Positions 28,730-38,926 are shown, numbered from the stretch's first letter. The stretch is 64,000 bases of DNA from Pelagovum pacificum (GCF_016134045.1 NZ_CP065915.1:3290501-3354500); one strand, 5' to 3'. The notes: a model not told the origin generated them from the letters alone. Numbers and translations: made by a program.

Positions 28730-29344
28730 TCAGGCGTGCCGGGCCTCCACTGCCCGGACGGCCTGTGCGATCGCCTCTTCGATGGACATCTCGGTCGTGT
28801 CGATCACGACCGCATCCTCCGCCGGACGCAGTGGCGCGACCGCCCGTTCGCTGTCGCGCGCATCCCGCGCCCGCACGTCGGCGAGGACCGATCCGCGATC
28901 GACGTCGAAGCCCCGCTCCGCCAGTTCGAGATAGCGCCGCTCGGCCCGGCATTCGGCACTCGCGGTAACGAACAGCTTGGCCTCGGCATCCGGGCAGATC
29001 ACCGTTCCGATGTCGCGCCCGTCGAGAACGGCGCCGCCGGCACGTCGCGCGAAGGCGCGCTGGAAATCGACCAGTGCGGCACGAACCTCTTTGATAACAG
29101 CGACTTTGCTGGCGGCCTCGGCGACCTCCGCGGTGCGCAGGCGGTTCTCGTCGATCTCCTCGGCACGCAAGGCCAGCGCGGCTTCCACAGCGTCCTCACC
29201 GGACAGCAGCCGGGCGCCGACCGCGCGGTAGAGCAGGCCTGTGTCGAGATGCGCGAATCCGAAATGACGTGCGACGGCCTTGCTGATCGTGCCCTTGCCC
29301 GCGGCGGCGGGTCCGTCGATCGCGATCGTGAACGATTGCGCCAT
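28730..29344 (-). CDS. cmk: cytidylate kinase
   Basis: Phosphorylates CMP and dCMP. 204 residues from the ATG at 29344, which has GGAGGGG just upstream; an upstream in-frame start would add 15 residues that overlap the small membrane gene. Motifs: [16 protein letters not shown] (P-loop), [22 protein letters not shown] and [13 protein letters not shown]. Last gene of the aroA-microprotein-cmk operon. Confidence 0.96.
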   Translation of the reverse strand: MAQSFTIAIDGPAAAGKGTISKAVARHFGFAHLDTGLLYRAVGARLLSGEDAVEAALALRAEEIDENRLRTAEVAEAASKVAVIKEVRAALVDFQRAFARRAGGAVLDGRDIGTVICPDAEAKLFVTASAECRAERRYLELAERGFDVDRGSVLADVRARDARDSERAVAPLRPAEDAVVIDTTEMSIEEAIAQAVRAVEARHA

Positions 29345-29354
29345 CGTCCCCTCC

Positions 29355-29468
29355 TCAGAACCGGGGGCCGGTGCCGACCCACATTTCAAACAGCCGGATC
29401 GCCGCGAGAAGCGCGAAGACCGCGATGACGATCCTCGCGCGCCAGGGCGATTTCGGCTGATCCGCCAT
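29355..29468 (-). CDS. 37-residue membrane microprotein between aroA and cmk
   Basis: A short gene whose start and stop fit the operon exactly. Its ATG shares one base with the aroA stop (TGATG), and its TGA is directly followed by the GGAGGGG ribosome site of cmk. The product starts [12 protein letters not shown], has one hydrophobic segment ([15 protein letters not shown]) and ends [10 protein letters not shown], so it is a predicted N-in single-pass inner-membrane peptide by the positive-inside rule. Codons end mostly in G or C like those of neighbours. I do not recognise a family. It could be a conserved roseobacter microprotein or only a coupling device for cmk. Confidence 0.7.
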   Translation of the reverse strand: MADQPKSPWRARIVIAVFALLAAIRLFEMWVGTGPRF

Positions 29469-30811
29469 CACACGCGCTCCAGCTTGGCGCCGAGCGTTGC
29501 CATCAGCGATTCGAAAATCGGGAAGGACGTCGCGATCGGCGAGGCATCGTCGATCCGCACCGGCTGTTCCGTGGCGAAACCCAGCACCGCGAAGGACATG
29601 GCGATCCGGTGGTCGAGCCGGCTTTCCACCGTCACGCCGCCCGGCACGTCACCGAAACCGCGACCTTCGACGATCCACCAGTCCTCGCCTTCCTCGACCG
29701 TGACGCCGGCGGCGCGAAGCCCCTGCGCCATCGCGTCGATCCGGTCGCTTTCCTTCACGCGGAGCTCCTTCACGCCGCGCATGATCGTGCGACCCCGCGC
29801 GAAGGCGGCCACGACGGACAGAACCGGGTATTCGTCGATCATCGAGGCTGCACGCTCCGGCGGGACCTCGATCCCCTCGAGATCGGGAGAGAACTTTGCC
29901 CGAAGGTCCGCGACAGGTTCACCGCCTTCGTCGCGCGGGTTCTCATAAGACAGGTCCGCCCCCATGTCGCGCAGCGTCTCGAAGAGCCCGGCACGAGTGG
30001 GGTTGAGGCCGATGTTCGGTACGAGAACGTCCGAGCCTTCGGTGATCAGCGCAGCGCAAACCGGGAAGGCGGCACTGGACGGATCGCGCGGCACGACAAT
30101 GGTCTGCGGCTTCAGCTCCGGCCGGCCTTTCAGGGTGATGACGCGCCCCTCGTTGGTCTGCTCGGCCGAGACCTCGGCGCCGAAACCGGTCAGCATGCGC
30201 TCGGTATGATCGCGCGTGGGCTCGGGCTCGATCACGACGGTTTCGCCCGGCGCGTTCAGTCCGGCGAGCAGAACGGCGGATTTCACCTGGGCGGAGGGCA
30301 TCGGCAGAAGATACCTAACCGGTACCGGATCGGCGGCACCGACCAGCGTGAGCGGCAACCGCCCGCCCGTCCGGCCATAGGCGCGTGCCCCGAATTCGGC
30401 CAGCGGATCGGTGATCCGTCCCATGGGGCGCGAGCGCAGCGAGGCATCCCCGGTAAAGGTTGCCGTCACGGGCGACGTCCCCATCGCACCCATGATCAGC
30501 CGGACGCCCGTGCCGGAGTTGCCGCAGTCGATGACATTGTCCGGCTCGGCGAACCCGCCCACGCCAACACCGTGGACGGACCAGGTGCCGTCGACTTCGG
30601 TCACTTCCGCGCCGAAAGCACGCATCGCCTTCGCGGTGTCCAGAACGTCTTCGCCGGCGAGCAGACCGGTGATCTTCGTCTCGCCGATCGCCAATGCGCC
30701 GAGGATCAGCGACCGGTGCGAGATCGACTTGTCCCCGGGCACGTTCGCCTCGCCGGTCAGCGGGCCGCTCTTGCTGGAGACCATGGGAACTGGTGTGCCG
30801 TGTCCGGACAT
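29468..30811 (-). CDS. aroA: 3-phosphoshikimate 1-carboxyvinyltransferase (EPSP synthase)
   Basis: Sixth step of the shikimate pathway. 447 residues. Motifs: [45 protein letters not shown], and [13 protein letters not shown]. The glyphosate-site loop (GNSGTG and the following RPM) is of class II-like alphaproteobacterial type, with Ala/Gly differences from E. coli; resistance cannot be judged by eye. Translation of the microprotein and cmk probably follows by coupling. The 221 bases upstream contain no gene. Confidence 0.96.
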   Translation of the reverse strand: MSGHGTPVPMVSSKSGPLTGEANVPGDKSISHRSLILGALAIGETKITGLLAGEDVLDTAKAMRAFGAEVTEVDGTWSVHGVGVGGFAEPDNVIDCGNSGTGVRLIMGAMGTSPVTATFTGDASLRSRPMGRITDPLAEFGARAYGRTGGRLPLTLVGAADPVPVRYLLPMPSAQVKSAVLLAGLNAPGETVVIEPEPTRDHTERMLTGFGAEVSAEQTNEGRVITLKGRPELKPQTIVVPRDPSSAAFPVCAALITEGSDVLVPNIGLNPTRAGLFETLRDMGADLSYENPRDEGGEPVADLRAKFSPDLEGIEVPPERAASMIDEYPVLSVVAAFARGRTIMRGVKELRVKESDRIDAMAQGLRAAGVTVEEGEDWWIVEGRGFGDVPGGVTVESRLDHRIAMSFAVLGFATEQPVRIDDASPIATSFPIFESLMATLGAKLERV

Positions 30812-31032
30812 GCGCGGCCTTTCTGCGAAACGTCGGGGCCTGATAGCGCGACTTCGGAGGACAATCCAGAAGGCCGGAGCAGCAACCGCTTCGGCGTCAT
30901 CTGGCCGGAAATACCTCTCGGGGGTGAACGGGCCGCAGGCCTGGAGGGGGCAGACAGCCCCCTGACCCGTCCGCCCGTAGGGCGGGCAGGACCTGCGCGT
31001 GCGTCAGCACGCCCCGCGAGGTCAGGCCCGGA

Positions 31033-31977
31033 TCAGCCGGGGCGACGCCGCTCGATCGCGTCCCATATCAGGCCCGCGCCGTTGGTGCCGTCAAACCTTT
31101 CGAGCTCCTGCAGACCGGTCGGCGAGGTCACGTTGATCTCGGTCAGCCATTCACCGATCACGTCGATGCCGACGAAGATCTGTCCCTTCTCCCGCAGGAG
31201 TGGGCCGATCGCGGCGCAAATCTCGCGGTCGCGGTCGGTCAGTTCGACCTTCTCGGCGCGCCCGCCGACATGCATGTTCGACCGGGTCTCGCCCTTCTGG
31301 GGGACGCGGTTGATGGCGCCGATCGGCTCGCCATCGACGAGGATCACGCGCTTGTCGCCCTTGCTCACCGCGGGCAGGAATTTCTGGGCGATCAGCGGCT
31401 CGCGGCTGAAGGTCGAGAAGAGCTCGTGCAGCGAGGCGAGGTTGCCGTCGTCCTTGTTCAGCTTGAATACCCCGGCGCCGCCGTTGCCGTAGAGCGGCTT
31501 GAGGATGATGTCGCCGTGCCGCTCGCGGAAGCGCCGAAGTTCGGCGAGGTCGCGGGCGATCATCGTCGGCGGCGTGAGGTCCGGGAAGTTCAGCACCAGC
31601 AGCTTCTCGGGGTAGTTGCGCACCCAGAAAGGGTCGTTGACGACCAATGTCGTCTCCGCCAGTCGATCGAGCAGGTGCGTCGTCGTGATATAGCTCATGT
31701 CGAACGGCGGATCCTGCCGTAGCCAGACCACATCGAAGTCGGAGAGATCGACGAGCTGTTCTTCGCCGGCCGTGAAGTGGTTGCCCACTTCGCGCCGAAG
31801 CACGAGCGGCCAGCCCCGCGCGACAATCCGGCCCTCATCGAAGGTGAGCCGGCCGGGGGTGTAGTAGAACAGTTCATGCCCGCGATCCTGCGCCTCGATC
31901 GCGATGCGGAACGTGCTGTCGGCTTTGATGTCGATGGGTCCGAGCGGATCCATCTGGATGGCTACTTTGAGCGGCAT
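31033..31977 (-). CDS. gshB: glutathione synthetase
   Basis: ATP-grasp enzyme joining gamma-glutamylcysteine and glycine. 314 residues, normal for the bacterial GshB family. Opening [19 protein letters not shown], the substrate-binding [20 protein letters not shown]-grasp [14 protein letters not shown], and [14 protein letters not shown] (metal and product site) are all present. Between it and aroA (30812-31032) there are two GC-rich hairpins (GGGGGC-AGACA-GCCCCC near 30956 and CCGCCC-GTA-GGGCGG near 30971) without U-tracts and no ORF. Confidence 0.96.
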   Translation of the reverse strand: MPLKVAIQMDPLGPIDIKADSTFRIAIEAQDRGHELFYYTPGRLTFDEGRIVARGWPLVLRREVGNHFTAGEEQLVDLSDFDVVWLRQDPPFDMSYITTTHLLDRLAETTLVVNDPFWVRNYPEKLLVLNFPDLTPPTMIARDLAELRRFRERHGDIILKPLYGNGGAGVFKLNKDDGNLASLHELFSTFSREPLIAQKFLPAVSKGDKRVILVDGEPIGAINRVPQKGETRSNMHVGGRAEKVELTDRDREICAAIGPLLREKGQIFVGIDVIGEWLTEINVTSPTGLQELERFDGTNGAGLIWDAIERRRPG

Positions 31978-32106
31978 GTTCCGTCCCTGTGTCTGCTTGC
32001 GACCCTAGATGGCGCAGCAAGTGGGCCGAGACAATGGGGCGTCCGGTGCATCAGGGCGAACGACACCCGCCTCTGACGCGCAGGACCTTAGCGGACGATA
32101 GGCCGA

Positions 32107-32490
32107 TCAGTACCCGGCAAACGCGTTTTCGACGATCCGGACTTCACCGTGCGCATCGACCGTCGCGATGTCGAACCGCATCGCGGTGAGCAGGCCCTTC
32201 GGCATGGCACCGACGAACTCCGTCGCGGCATCCATGATACGTTGCGCCTGTCGCCGGGTGACCCGCCAGAGCGCGGCATCGTGGGTTTGCGCCTTCTTCA
32301 CCTCGACGAAGACCAGCCCGTCGCCATCCGCGGCAATCAGGTCGATTTCACCGCCCCGGCCGCGCCAGCGACGTCCGACCACCGGGAGTCCGTTTCGACC
32401 GTAGTGACGTTCGACGGCCGTTTCGGCGGACAGGCCCGCCATGTAGTTTGTTCGTCCACGCTCGCGTCGCTGGTCTGTCGGCATTGGCAT
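32107..32490 (-). CDS. yraN: UPF0102/YraN family endonuclease-fold protein
   Basis: 127 residues with the small PD-(D/E)XK-like core of the YraN family: GLSAETAVERHYGRNGLPVVGRRWRGRGGEIDLIA (given in part: core GGEIDLIAADG) and FVEVKKAQT supply the Asp, Glu and Lys expected at the active site. Its function is unproven; a Holliday-junction or repair nuclease role has been suggested. It follows rsmI on the same strand after 47 bases, matching the widespread rsmI/lpoA/yraN cluster. Start is ATG at 32490 or 32484. Confidence 0.9.
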   Translation of the reverse strand: MPMPTDQRRERGRTNYMAGLSAETAVERHYGRNGLPVVGRRWRGRGGEIDLIAADGDGLVFVEVKKAQTHDAALWRVTRRQAQRIMDAATEFVGAMPKGLLTAMRFDIATVDAHGEVRIVENAFAGY

Positions 32491-32537
32491 CCCTCGGCAT
32501 CATCACCTCGTTCTGCCACCGAACTACCAACACTTTC

Positions 32538-33392
32538 CTAATCCCGCTTCATCTCCAGCGCCTTTTGGTAAACGTCGCGTCTGGGCAGACCCAGCGCTCC
32601 GGCGACGGCCGTCGCGGCATCCTTGATCCGCATCGTCTCCATCGCTTTCCTGAGCGCCCCCTCGACATCCACCTCGTCCGCCTCGCCCGCGACGGGCGGA
32701 CCGACCAGCATCACGATCTCGCCCTTCAGGACGGCGCTTTCCAGCCGCACGGACATCTCCCCCAAGGGTGCCTCGATGACTTCCTCGAACTTCTTCGTCA
32801 GCTCACGGCAGACGGCGGCAGGGCGTGCGGGGCCGAGGACTTCGGCAAGGTCGGCGACCAGCGCTTCGATCCGCTTCGGGCTTTCGTAGAAGACGAGGGT
32901 CGCAGGGACGGAGCCGAGCTCGGCGATGGCAGTCCGGCGCGCACTCTGCGCCGGCGGCAGGAAACCGGCGAACAGGAAACGGTCGGTCGGCATACCGCCG
33001 ACGGCGAGCGCGGAGAGCAGCGCGGAGGCCCCCGGAACGGCCGTCACCACGCCCCCTTCCGCACGGACGTCGCGGGCGAGCCGGAAGCCCGGATCGGCAA
33101 GCAGCGGCGTCCCGGCCTCGGAGACGTAGGCGACCGAGCCGGCAAGCGCCGCATCAACGAGCCGGGACCGGTCCGCGGGGCCGCTGTGATCGTGGTAGGC
33201 CACCACGTGCCGGCCGTTGAGCGGGACGCCGTGGATCTCGAGCAGGCGGCGCGCCGTCCGCGTGTCCTCGGCAGCAATCGTCGTGGCCGCGGCCAGCACG
33301 TCGAGCGCCCGCAGCGTGATGTCGCGCGCGTTCCCGATCGGCGTGGAGACAAGGTACAGGCCGGGGTCGAGGGGACGTGCTTCGAAATTCAT
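32538..33392 (-). CDS. rsmI: 16S rRNA (cytidine-1402-2'-O)-methyltransferase
   Basis: SAM-dependent methylation of 16S rRNA C1402 ribose. 284 residues. The tetrapyrrole-methylase fold is clear: LYLVSTPIGNARDITLRAL, AAEDTRTARRLL, VSEAGTPLLADPG and VPGASALLSALAVGG. KKFEEVIEAPLGEM and the C-terminal helical tail are RsmI-specific. Divergent from the LpoA-like gene with about 100 bases between, the same relation as in E. coli. Confidence 0.96.
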   Translation of the reverse strand: MNFEARPLDPGLYLVSTPIGNARDITLRALDVLAAATTIAAEDTRTARRLLEIHGVPLNGRHVVAYHDHSGPADRSRLVDAALAGSVAYVSEAGTPLLADPGFRLARDVRAEGGVVTAVPGASALLSALAVGGMPTDRFLFAGFLPPAQSARRTAIAELGSVPATLVFYESPKRIEALVADLAEVLGPARPAAVCRELTKKFEEVIEAPLGEMSVRLESAVLKGEIVMLVGPPVAGEADEVDVEGALRKAMETMRIKDAATAVAGALGLPRRDVYQKALEMKRD

Positions 33393-33490
33393 CCCTAGAT
33401 CCTCCGGCTTCGGCCACTATGATGCCGGCGTTTACGAGGGTTCGTTTGAACAGCCTCACACCGACATATCAAGAGGGGGTCCCCAGTCCC

Positions 33491-34666
33491 ATGTCCAGCC
33501 CGGTCCGCTTCGCGGCGCGCCTGTTCGCGCTTCTGTCGCTCGTCGTCCTGTCCGCCTGCGGGAACCTCCCCGTGCCGGGCGGCGCGTCCGGCGGTCCCCG
33601 AATCGATCCGTCGCAACCGGTTCAGGTGGCGCTGCTCGTTCCCGGCGGCTCGCAGATCGGCGGCGACGACCTGATCGCCCGCGATCTCGAGAACGCCGCG
33701 CGCATGGCGGTCTCCGACCTGCAGGGCGCCCAGATCGACCTCCGCGTCTATAACACCGGTGCGTCGCCGCAACAGGCGTCGACCGTGACCAGCCAGGCCG
33801 TGGCGGACGGTGCGAAGATCATCCTCGGGCCGCTCCGGGCCGATGCCGCCGTCGCCGCAAGCGCCGCCGCGGCAGCCCAGAACGTGAACGTGCTGGCCTT
33901 CACCAACACGACCTCCGTCGCGGGCGGTAACCTCTTCATCCTCGGGCCGACCTTCGAGAACACGGCGCGCCGTCTTGTCGGGTTCGGCCGGAACCAGGGC
34001 CTCGACCGCTATCTCGTCGTCTATGGCGACGATGCGCAGGGCACTGCCGGGCGCGATGCGATTTCCCGCGCCGTGCAGACCTTCGGCGGCACGCTGCTGG
34101 GCATGGAATCCTACCCGATGACGTCGCAGCAGTCGGTGATGGAAGCCGCGCCGCGCATCGCGTCGGCCGCACAGGCCAACGGCGCGCAGGCGATCTTCCT
34201 GACGGGCGGCGTGAATGCCGACCTTCCGATCATCGCCACCGCCCTGCCCGAGGCCGGCCTCTCCAACTCCGACGCGACCTTCATGGGGCTGACCCGCTGG
34301 GATGCCGTCCCCGAGGCGCTCAGCCTCGGTGGGCTTCAGGGTGGCTACTTCGCCCGCCCCGACACTGACGCCCTCGCCGCCTTCGAAGCCCGTTACAGCG
34401 CGACCTACGGGTCCGATCCGCACCCGCTTGCCGGGCTCGCCTATGACGGTGTCGCGGCGGTCGGCGCCCTCGTCGCCGCCGGCAATGCCAACGCCCTCAC
34501 CGGCGGTGCCCTGACGCAGCGCTCCGGCTTCCAGGGCACGTCGGGTATCTTCCGTTTCCGGTCCGACGGCACGAACGAACGTGCCCTCTCGGTCGCCCAG
34601 ATCCGCAACAATCAGGTGGTCATCGTTGACCCAGCCCCATCCAGCTTCGCCGCTGCAGGCCTCTGA
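33491..34666 (+). CDS. penicillin-binding protein activator LpoA-like lipoprotein
   Basis: 391-residue lipoprotein with a periplasmic binding-protein fold. The ATG at 33491 gives a signal peptide and a lipobox (LVVLSACGN). QVALLVPGGSQIGG starts the domain, with IILGPLRADAAVAAS, LAFTNTTSVAGGNLF and GGYFARPDTDA following, a type I periplasmic binding pattern. In E. coli LpoA stimulates PBP1A; alphaproteobacterial relatives are annotated as PBP activators by this synteny (divergent from rsmI), but lack proof. The last 41 bases overlap glnD. Confidence 0.82.
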   Translation: MSSPVRFAARLFALLSLVVLSACGNLPVPGGASGGPRIDPSQPVQVALLVPGGSQIGGDDLIARDLENAARMAVSDLQGAQIDLRVYNTGASPQQASTVTSQAVADGAKIILGPLRADAAVAASAAAAAQNVNVLAFTNTTSVAGGNLFILGPTFENTARRLVGFGRNQGLDRYLVVYGDDAQGTAGRDAISRAVQTFGGTLLGMESYPMTSQQSVMEAAPRIASAAQANGAQAIFLTGGVNADLPIIATALPEAGLSNSDATFMGLTRWDAVPEALSLGGLQGGYFARPDTDALAAFEARYSATYGSDPHPLAGLAYDGVAAVGALVAAGNANALTGGALTQRSGFQGTSGIFRFRSDGTNERALSVAQIRNNQVVIVDPAPSSFAAAGL

Positions 34667-37451
34667 GGCCGGCTCTCCCGGCGAAGACGTCAAGACCCCG
34701 CTTCCTGAAGCGCTGATCTGCCCGGCCGGGGATATCCTCGACCGGGCAGAGCTCGAATCCCGGATCTCCGCGCTGCTCGACGCGGCGGAGGACGTCCGTG
34801 CCGCGCGGCCCGAAATCGTCGCCGCGCTGAACGCCGCACGCACGCACGGGATGGAAGTGATCGCCGCCGCGTTCACCGAGAAACCCTTCGAGTCGCGCAA
34901 GGCGAAGCACTCCTACACCTGGCTGGTCGATCAGCTGGTCACGATCATCTTCGACATCGCCTCGCGCCGGATGCATCCGCTCGCCAACCCGACCGGGGCC
35001 GAGCGGCTCTCCCTGATCGCCGTCGGCGGTTACGGTCGGGGCGAGATGGCTGCGTTCTCGGACGTCGACCTTCTGTTCCTGACTCCATGGAAGATCACGC
35101 CGTGGGCGGAGAGCGTCATCGAATCGATGCTCTACATGATGTGGGACCTGAAGCTGAAAGTCGGCCATTCCAGCCGGACGGTGAAGGACTGCATCCGGCT
35201 GTCGAAGCAGGATTTCACGATCCGCACCTCGCTGGTGGAGTTCCGGCATCTCGACGGAGACCGCAAGCTAGCGGAAGAGCTCGGCACGCGGCTCTGGAAG
35301 GAGCTGTTCCAGAACTCGGCCTCGGAATTCATTGAAGCCAAGCTGAACGAGCGCGCCGACCGGCACCAGAAGCAGGGCGGGCAGCGCTACGTCGTCGAAC
35401 CCAACGTCAAGGAGGGCAAGGGAGGTCTGCGGGACCTCCAGTCTCTCTTCTGGATCGGCAAGTACATCTATGGCGTTCGCGACGCGGCCGAACTGGTCGA
35501 TTTGGGTCTCTTCACCGCCGAGGAGTACGCGACCTTCCTGAAGGCCGAGGATTTCCTCTGGGCGGTGCGCATACACCTCCACCTGATCGCCAACCGCGCC
35601 GCCGACCTCCTGACCTTCGACGTGCAGATCGAGGTGGCAGAGCGGATGGGCTACAAGGACCGCGCCGGCCGGCGCGGGGTCGAGTGGTTCATGCAGCGCT
35701 ACTTCCGCGAGGCGACCCGTGTGGGTGAGCTGACGCGCATCTTCCTGACCGCGCTCGAGGCCAGTCACACCAAGGCGGAGCCGATGCTGACGCGCATCCT
35801 GTCGCGCCGTCGGACAGCGCGCCCGCCCTACGCGATCAAGCAGAACCGCCTGACGGTCGCCGACGAGGCAGCGTTCCTGTCGGACAAGCTGAACATGCTG
35901 CGGATATTCGAGGAATCGATCCGGACCGGCAACCTGCTGCACCCCGATGCGATGCGCCTGCTGTCGAGCAACCTGAAACTGATCGACGACGAGGTCCGCA
36001 AGAGCCCGGTCGCCGCGAAGGTCTTCTTCGACACGCTGCTGAAGCATGCCAACCCCGAGCGCGCGTTGCGCCGGATGAACGAACTTGGCGTGCTGGCCGC
36101 CTACATCCCCGAGTTCGAGCCGATCGTCGCGATGATGCAGTTCAACATGTATCACAGCTACACGGTGGACGAGCACACCATCCAGTGCATCTCGGCCCTC
36201 GCCCAGATCGAGCGGGGCGAGCTTCAGGAAGAGCTGCCGGTCGCGAGTTCGATCCTGAAGGACGGCGTGAACCGGAAGGTTCTCTATACCGCGATGCTGC
36301 TGCACGACATCGGCAAGGGCCGCGAAGAGGATCACGCCGTGCTCGGCGCGCGGATGGCGCGGACGATCTGCCCCCGCCTCGGTCTCAAGAAGAAGGAGAC
36401 GGAGACGGTCGAGTGGCTGATCCGCTACCACCTCCTGATGTCGGACATGGCGCAGAAGCGCGACATCGCCGACCCGCAGACGGTCAACGATTTCGCCAAG
36501 GCGGTGAAGACCCGCGAACGGCTGGATCTGCTATGCGTCCTGACGGTCTGCGACATCCGCGGCGTCGGGCCGAACGTCTGGAACAACTGGAAAGCCGCGC
36601 TGCTGCGCGCGCTCTATCGCCAGACCCGGCGCGGGCTCGAGGACGGGCTGGAAGCGCTGAACCGCGAGGAGCGCGAAGTGCAGGCCCGCAAGAACCTGCG
36701 CGAGGCGCTGTCGGACTGGGACGAGCGCGCCCTCCGCGCGGAGACGGGCCGGCATTACGCGCCGTATTGGCAGGGTCTGCACGTCACTGCGCATGTCGAT
36801 TTCGCCAACCTGCTGAAAGGCGGGATCGAGGCCGACGAGGTTCGGTTCGAGATCACTCCGGACCGGGAACGCGACGCGACGCGGATCTGCCTCGTCATGC
36901 AGGACCACCCCGGCGCGTTCAGCCGCATGTGCGGCGCGCTGTCGCTCGCGCAGGCCAACGTCAAGGATGGCCGGACCTTCATCACCAAGGACGGCTACGC
37001 CACCGCCGCCTTCTGGATTCAGGACAACGAAGGCCACCCCTACGATACTGATCGCCTGCCAAAGCTCAGGGCGATGATCGGCAAGACGCTTCGTGGTGAA
37101 GTCGTGGCGCGGGATGCCTTCAAGGACCGCGACCGGCTCAAGAAGCGGGAAGCCGCGTTCCGGGTGCCCACATCGATCACTTTCGACAACGATGGTTCGG
37201 AAATCTACACGATCATCGAAGTCGACACGCGCGACCGCCCCGGACTGCTCTACGACCTGACACGGACGCTGGCGGGCCTAAACGTCTACATCGCCTCCGC
37301 GGTGATCGCGACCTATGGCGAGCAGGTGGTGGACGCCTTCTATGTGAAGGACATGTTCGGGCTGAAGTTCTACTCCGAATCCAAGCGCAAGTCGCTGGAA
37401 GCGAAGCTGCGCGAGGCGATCGACCGGGGTGCGGAACGGGCGCGGCAGTAG
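34626..37451 (+). CDS. glnD: [protein-PII] uridylyltransferase/uridylyl-removing enzyme
   Basis: Nitrogen sensor that adds or removes UMP on PII proteins according to glutamine. 941 residues from the TTG at 34626, preceded by AGGTGG six bases upstream; this start lies inside the previous gene. Nucleotidyltransferase motif GGYGRGEMAAFSDVDLLF near residue 120, GlnE/GlnD linker, HD phosphohydrolase LLHDIGKGREEDH near 560, and two C-terminal ACT domains (CLVMQDHPGAFSRMCGAL; IIEVDTRDRPGLLYDLTRTL, in part) that bind glutamine. All catalytic motifs look intact. Confidence 0.96.
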   Translation: MTQPHPASPLQASEAGSPGEDVKTPLPEALICPAGDILDRAELESRISALLDAAEDVRAARPEIVAALNAARTHGMEVIAAAFTEKPFESRKAKHSYTWLVDQLVTIIFDIASRRMHPLANPTGAERLSLIAVGGYGRGEMAAFSDVDLLFLTPWKITPWAESVIESMLYMMWDLKLKVGHSSRTVKDCIRLSKQDFTIRTSLVEFRHLDGDRKLAEELGTRLWKELFQNSASEFIEAKLNERADRHQKQGGQRYVVEPNVKEGKGGLRDLQSLFWIGKYIYGVRDAAELVDLGLFTAEEYATFLKAEDFLWAVRIHLHLIANRAADLLTFDVQIEVAERMGYKDRAGRRGVEWFMQRYFREATRVGELTRIFLTALEASHTKAEPMLTRILSRRRTARPPYAIKQNRLTVADEAAFLSDKLNMLRIFEESIRTGNLLHPDAMRLLSSNLKLIDDEVRKSPVAAKVFFDTLLKHANPERALRRMNELGVLAAYIPEFEPIVAMMQFNMYHSYTVDEHTIQCISALAQIERGELQEELPVASSILKDGVNRKVLYTAMLLHDIGKGREEDHAVLGARMARTICPRLGLKKKETETVEWLIRYHLLMSDMAQKRDIADPQTVNDFAKAVKTRERLDLLCVLTVCDIRGVGPNVWNNWKAALLRALYRQTRRGLEDGLEALNREEREVQARKNLREALSDWDERALRAETGRHYAPYWQGLHVTAHVDFANLLKGGIEADEVRFEITPDRERDATRICLVMQDHPGAFSRMCGALSLAQANVKDGRTFITKDGYATAAFWIQDNEGHPYDTDRLPKLRAMIGKTLRGEVVARDAFKDRDRLKKREAAFRVPTSITFDNDGSEIYTIIEVDTRDRPGLLYDLTRTLAGLNVYIASAVIATYGEQVVDAFYVKDMFGLKFYSESKRKSLEAKLREAIDRGAERARQ

Positions 37452-37473
37452 GCCGCCGCGCTCCTCGGTTTCC

Positions 37474-37875
37474 TCAGCGCACCGGATCGGTGAGGGCGAA
37501 CCCTTCGTCGATCCAGCCGGTCACGCCGCCGATCATCTCCTTCACCGGCCGGCCCATCCGGGCCAGCCGCACCGCCGCCTTGTTGGCGCCGTTGCAATGC
37601 GGCCCGGCGCAGTAGACGACGAAGAGCGTATCTTCGGACCACTTCGCCATCCGCCGCTCGGTCATCTTGCCGTGCGGCAGGTTGATCGCGCCCGGAACGT
37701 GGCCGGCTTCGAACAGCGCGGGCGCGCGAACGTCGAGCAGCACGAAATCGTCCGCCCCGTTCGACAGCGACTCGTGGGTGTCCCAGCAATCCGTCTCGAA
37801 CCGCAGCCGGGCTTCGAAGTGGGCCAGCGCCTCGTCGGACGGGGCGGCGGCAATGGCGGCGACGGCACTGGGCAT
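37474..37875 (-). CDS. single-domain rhodanese-like sulfurtransferase
   Basis: 133-residue cytoplasmic protein. The rhodanese core is seen as FVLLDVRAPALFEAGHVPGAINLPHGKMT and the active-site loop YCAGPHCNGANKAA, in which the first Cys is the expected persulfide carrier. It ends KEMIGGVTGWIDEGF, a normal rhodanese end. The ATG at 37875 is chosen because the domain begins soon after; upstream in-frame starts overlap the divergent regulator. The pair rhodanese/GlxA-type regulator is divergent, 67 bases apart. Confidence 0.88.
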   Translation of the reverse strand: MPSAVAAIAAAPSDEALAHFEARLRFETDCWDTHESLSNGADDFVLLDVRAPALFEAGHVPGAINLPHGKMTERRMAKWSEDTLFVVYCAGPHCNGANKAAVRLARMGRPVKEMIGGVTGWIDEGFALTDPVR

Positions 37876-37942
37876 GGACGGCTCCGTATGTTGGGTCACC
37901 GGGGCATCTTGGCAAAATCGTCCTGTGAGCCATACTGGCAGG

Positions 37943-38926
37943 ATGGACAACCTCCGGTCAGAAACCGCCAAAGCGCCACTCGTCTGCATCCTCGCCTACG
38001 ACGGGCTCGCGATGTTCGAGTTCGGCATCGCGCTCGAGATCTTCGCCCTGCCCCGGCCCGAGTTTCCCGCGTGGTATCGCCACAAGGTCATCGCAGCGGA
38101 GCCCGGCCCGATGCGAGCGACCGGCGGGATCGACGTCGTCGCCGAGCATGACCTTGCTGCCTTGTCGCAGGCGGACCTGATCCTCGTGCCCGGCTGGCGC
38201 GGCATGGACGCGCCGGTGCTGCAGCCGCTGATCGACGCGCTACAGGCGGCGAGCGGGAACGGCGCACGTATCGCGTCGATCTGTTCGGGCGTCTTCGTGC
38301 TTGCCGCCGCCGGCCTGTTGAACGGTCGGCGGGCGACGACGCACTGGCGCTACACCGACGTGCTGGCGAAGCGGTTTCCCGAGGTCGACGTACAACCGGA
38401 CGTGCTGTTCATCGACAACGGGCCGGTGCTGACCTCGGCAGGCTCCGCCGCCGGGATCGACCTTTGCCTGCACCTTGTCCGGCAGGATTTCGGCGCGGCC
38501 CACGCCAATATCGTGGCCAAACGCCTCGTCATGGCCCCGATGCGGGAAGGCGGTCAGTCGCAGTTCATCCCCGCGCCCGTGCCGCGCGAGCGCGGCGGCA
38601 CCATCGCGCCGCTGCTCGATCGTGTGCGCTCGTCGATCGATCGGCCCTGGACCGTCGGCGACATGGCTCGCGAGGCGGGCATGAGCGAGCGCACTCTGAT
38701 GCGCCGGATGGTGGAGGCGACAGGCGAGACGCCGCAGAAGTGGCTCGCCCGCCAGCGCGTCGCCTACGCCGCCGATCTGCTGGAGACGACGACCGCGAGC
38801 CTCGACGACATCGCCGCGACCGCCGGCTTCCAGAGCCCGGAGACCTTCCGCCGCCTGTTCCGGACGATCCGGGGCATCTCCCCGTCCCAGCACCGGAAAT
38901 CCTTCGCGGCGACCGAGCGCGTATAA
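37943..38926 (+). CDS. GlxA/FtrA-type AraC-family transcriptional regulator
   Basis: 327 residues. The N-terminal half is a DJ-1/PfpI-like domain: CILAYDGLAMFEFGIALEIF, LILVPGWRG and SICSGVFVLAAAGLLNGRRATTHW with the nucleophile-elbow Cys. The C-terminal half has two AraC helix-turn-helix units (WTVGDMAREAGMSERTLMRRM and SLDDIAATAGFQSPETFRRLF, in part). The group includes FtrA (E. coli, rhodanese-linked) and GlxA. FtrA in E. coli is associated with rhodanese activity, and here the gene is divergent from a rhodanese, so control of that gene is a reasonable inference. Confidence 0.9.
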   Translation: MDNLRSETAKAPLVCILAYDGLAMFEFGIALEIFALPRPEFPAWYRHKVIAAEPGPMRATGGIDVVAEHDLAALSQADLILVPGWRGMDAPVLQPLIDALQAASGNGARIASICSGVFVLAAAGLLNGRRATTHWRYTDVLAKRFPEVDVQPDVLFIDNGPVLTSAGSAAGIDLCLHLVRQDFGAAHANIVAKRLVMAPMREGGQSQFIPAPVPRERGGTIAPLLDRVRSSIDRPWTVGDMAREAGMSERTLMRRMVEATGETPQKWLARQRVAYAADLLETTTASLDDIAATAGFQSPETFRRLFRTIRGISPSQHRKSFAATERV

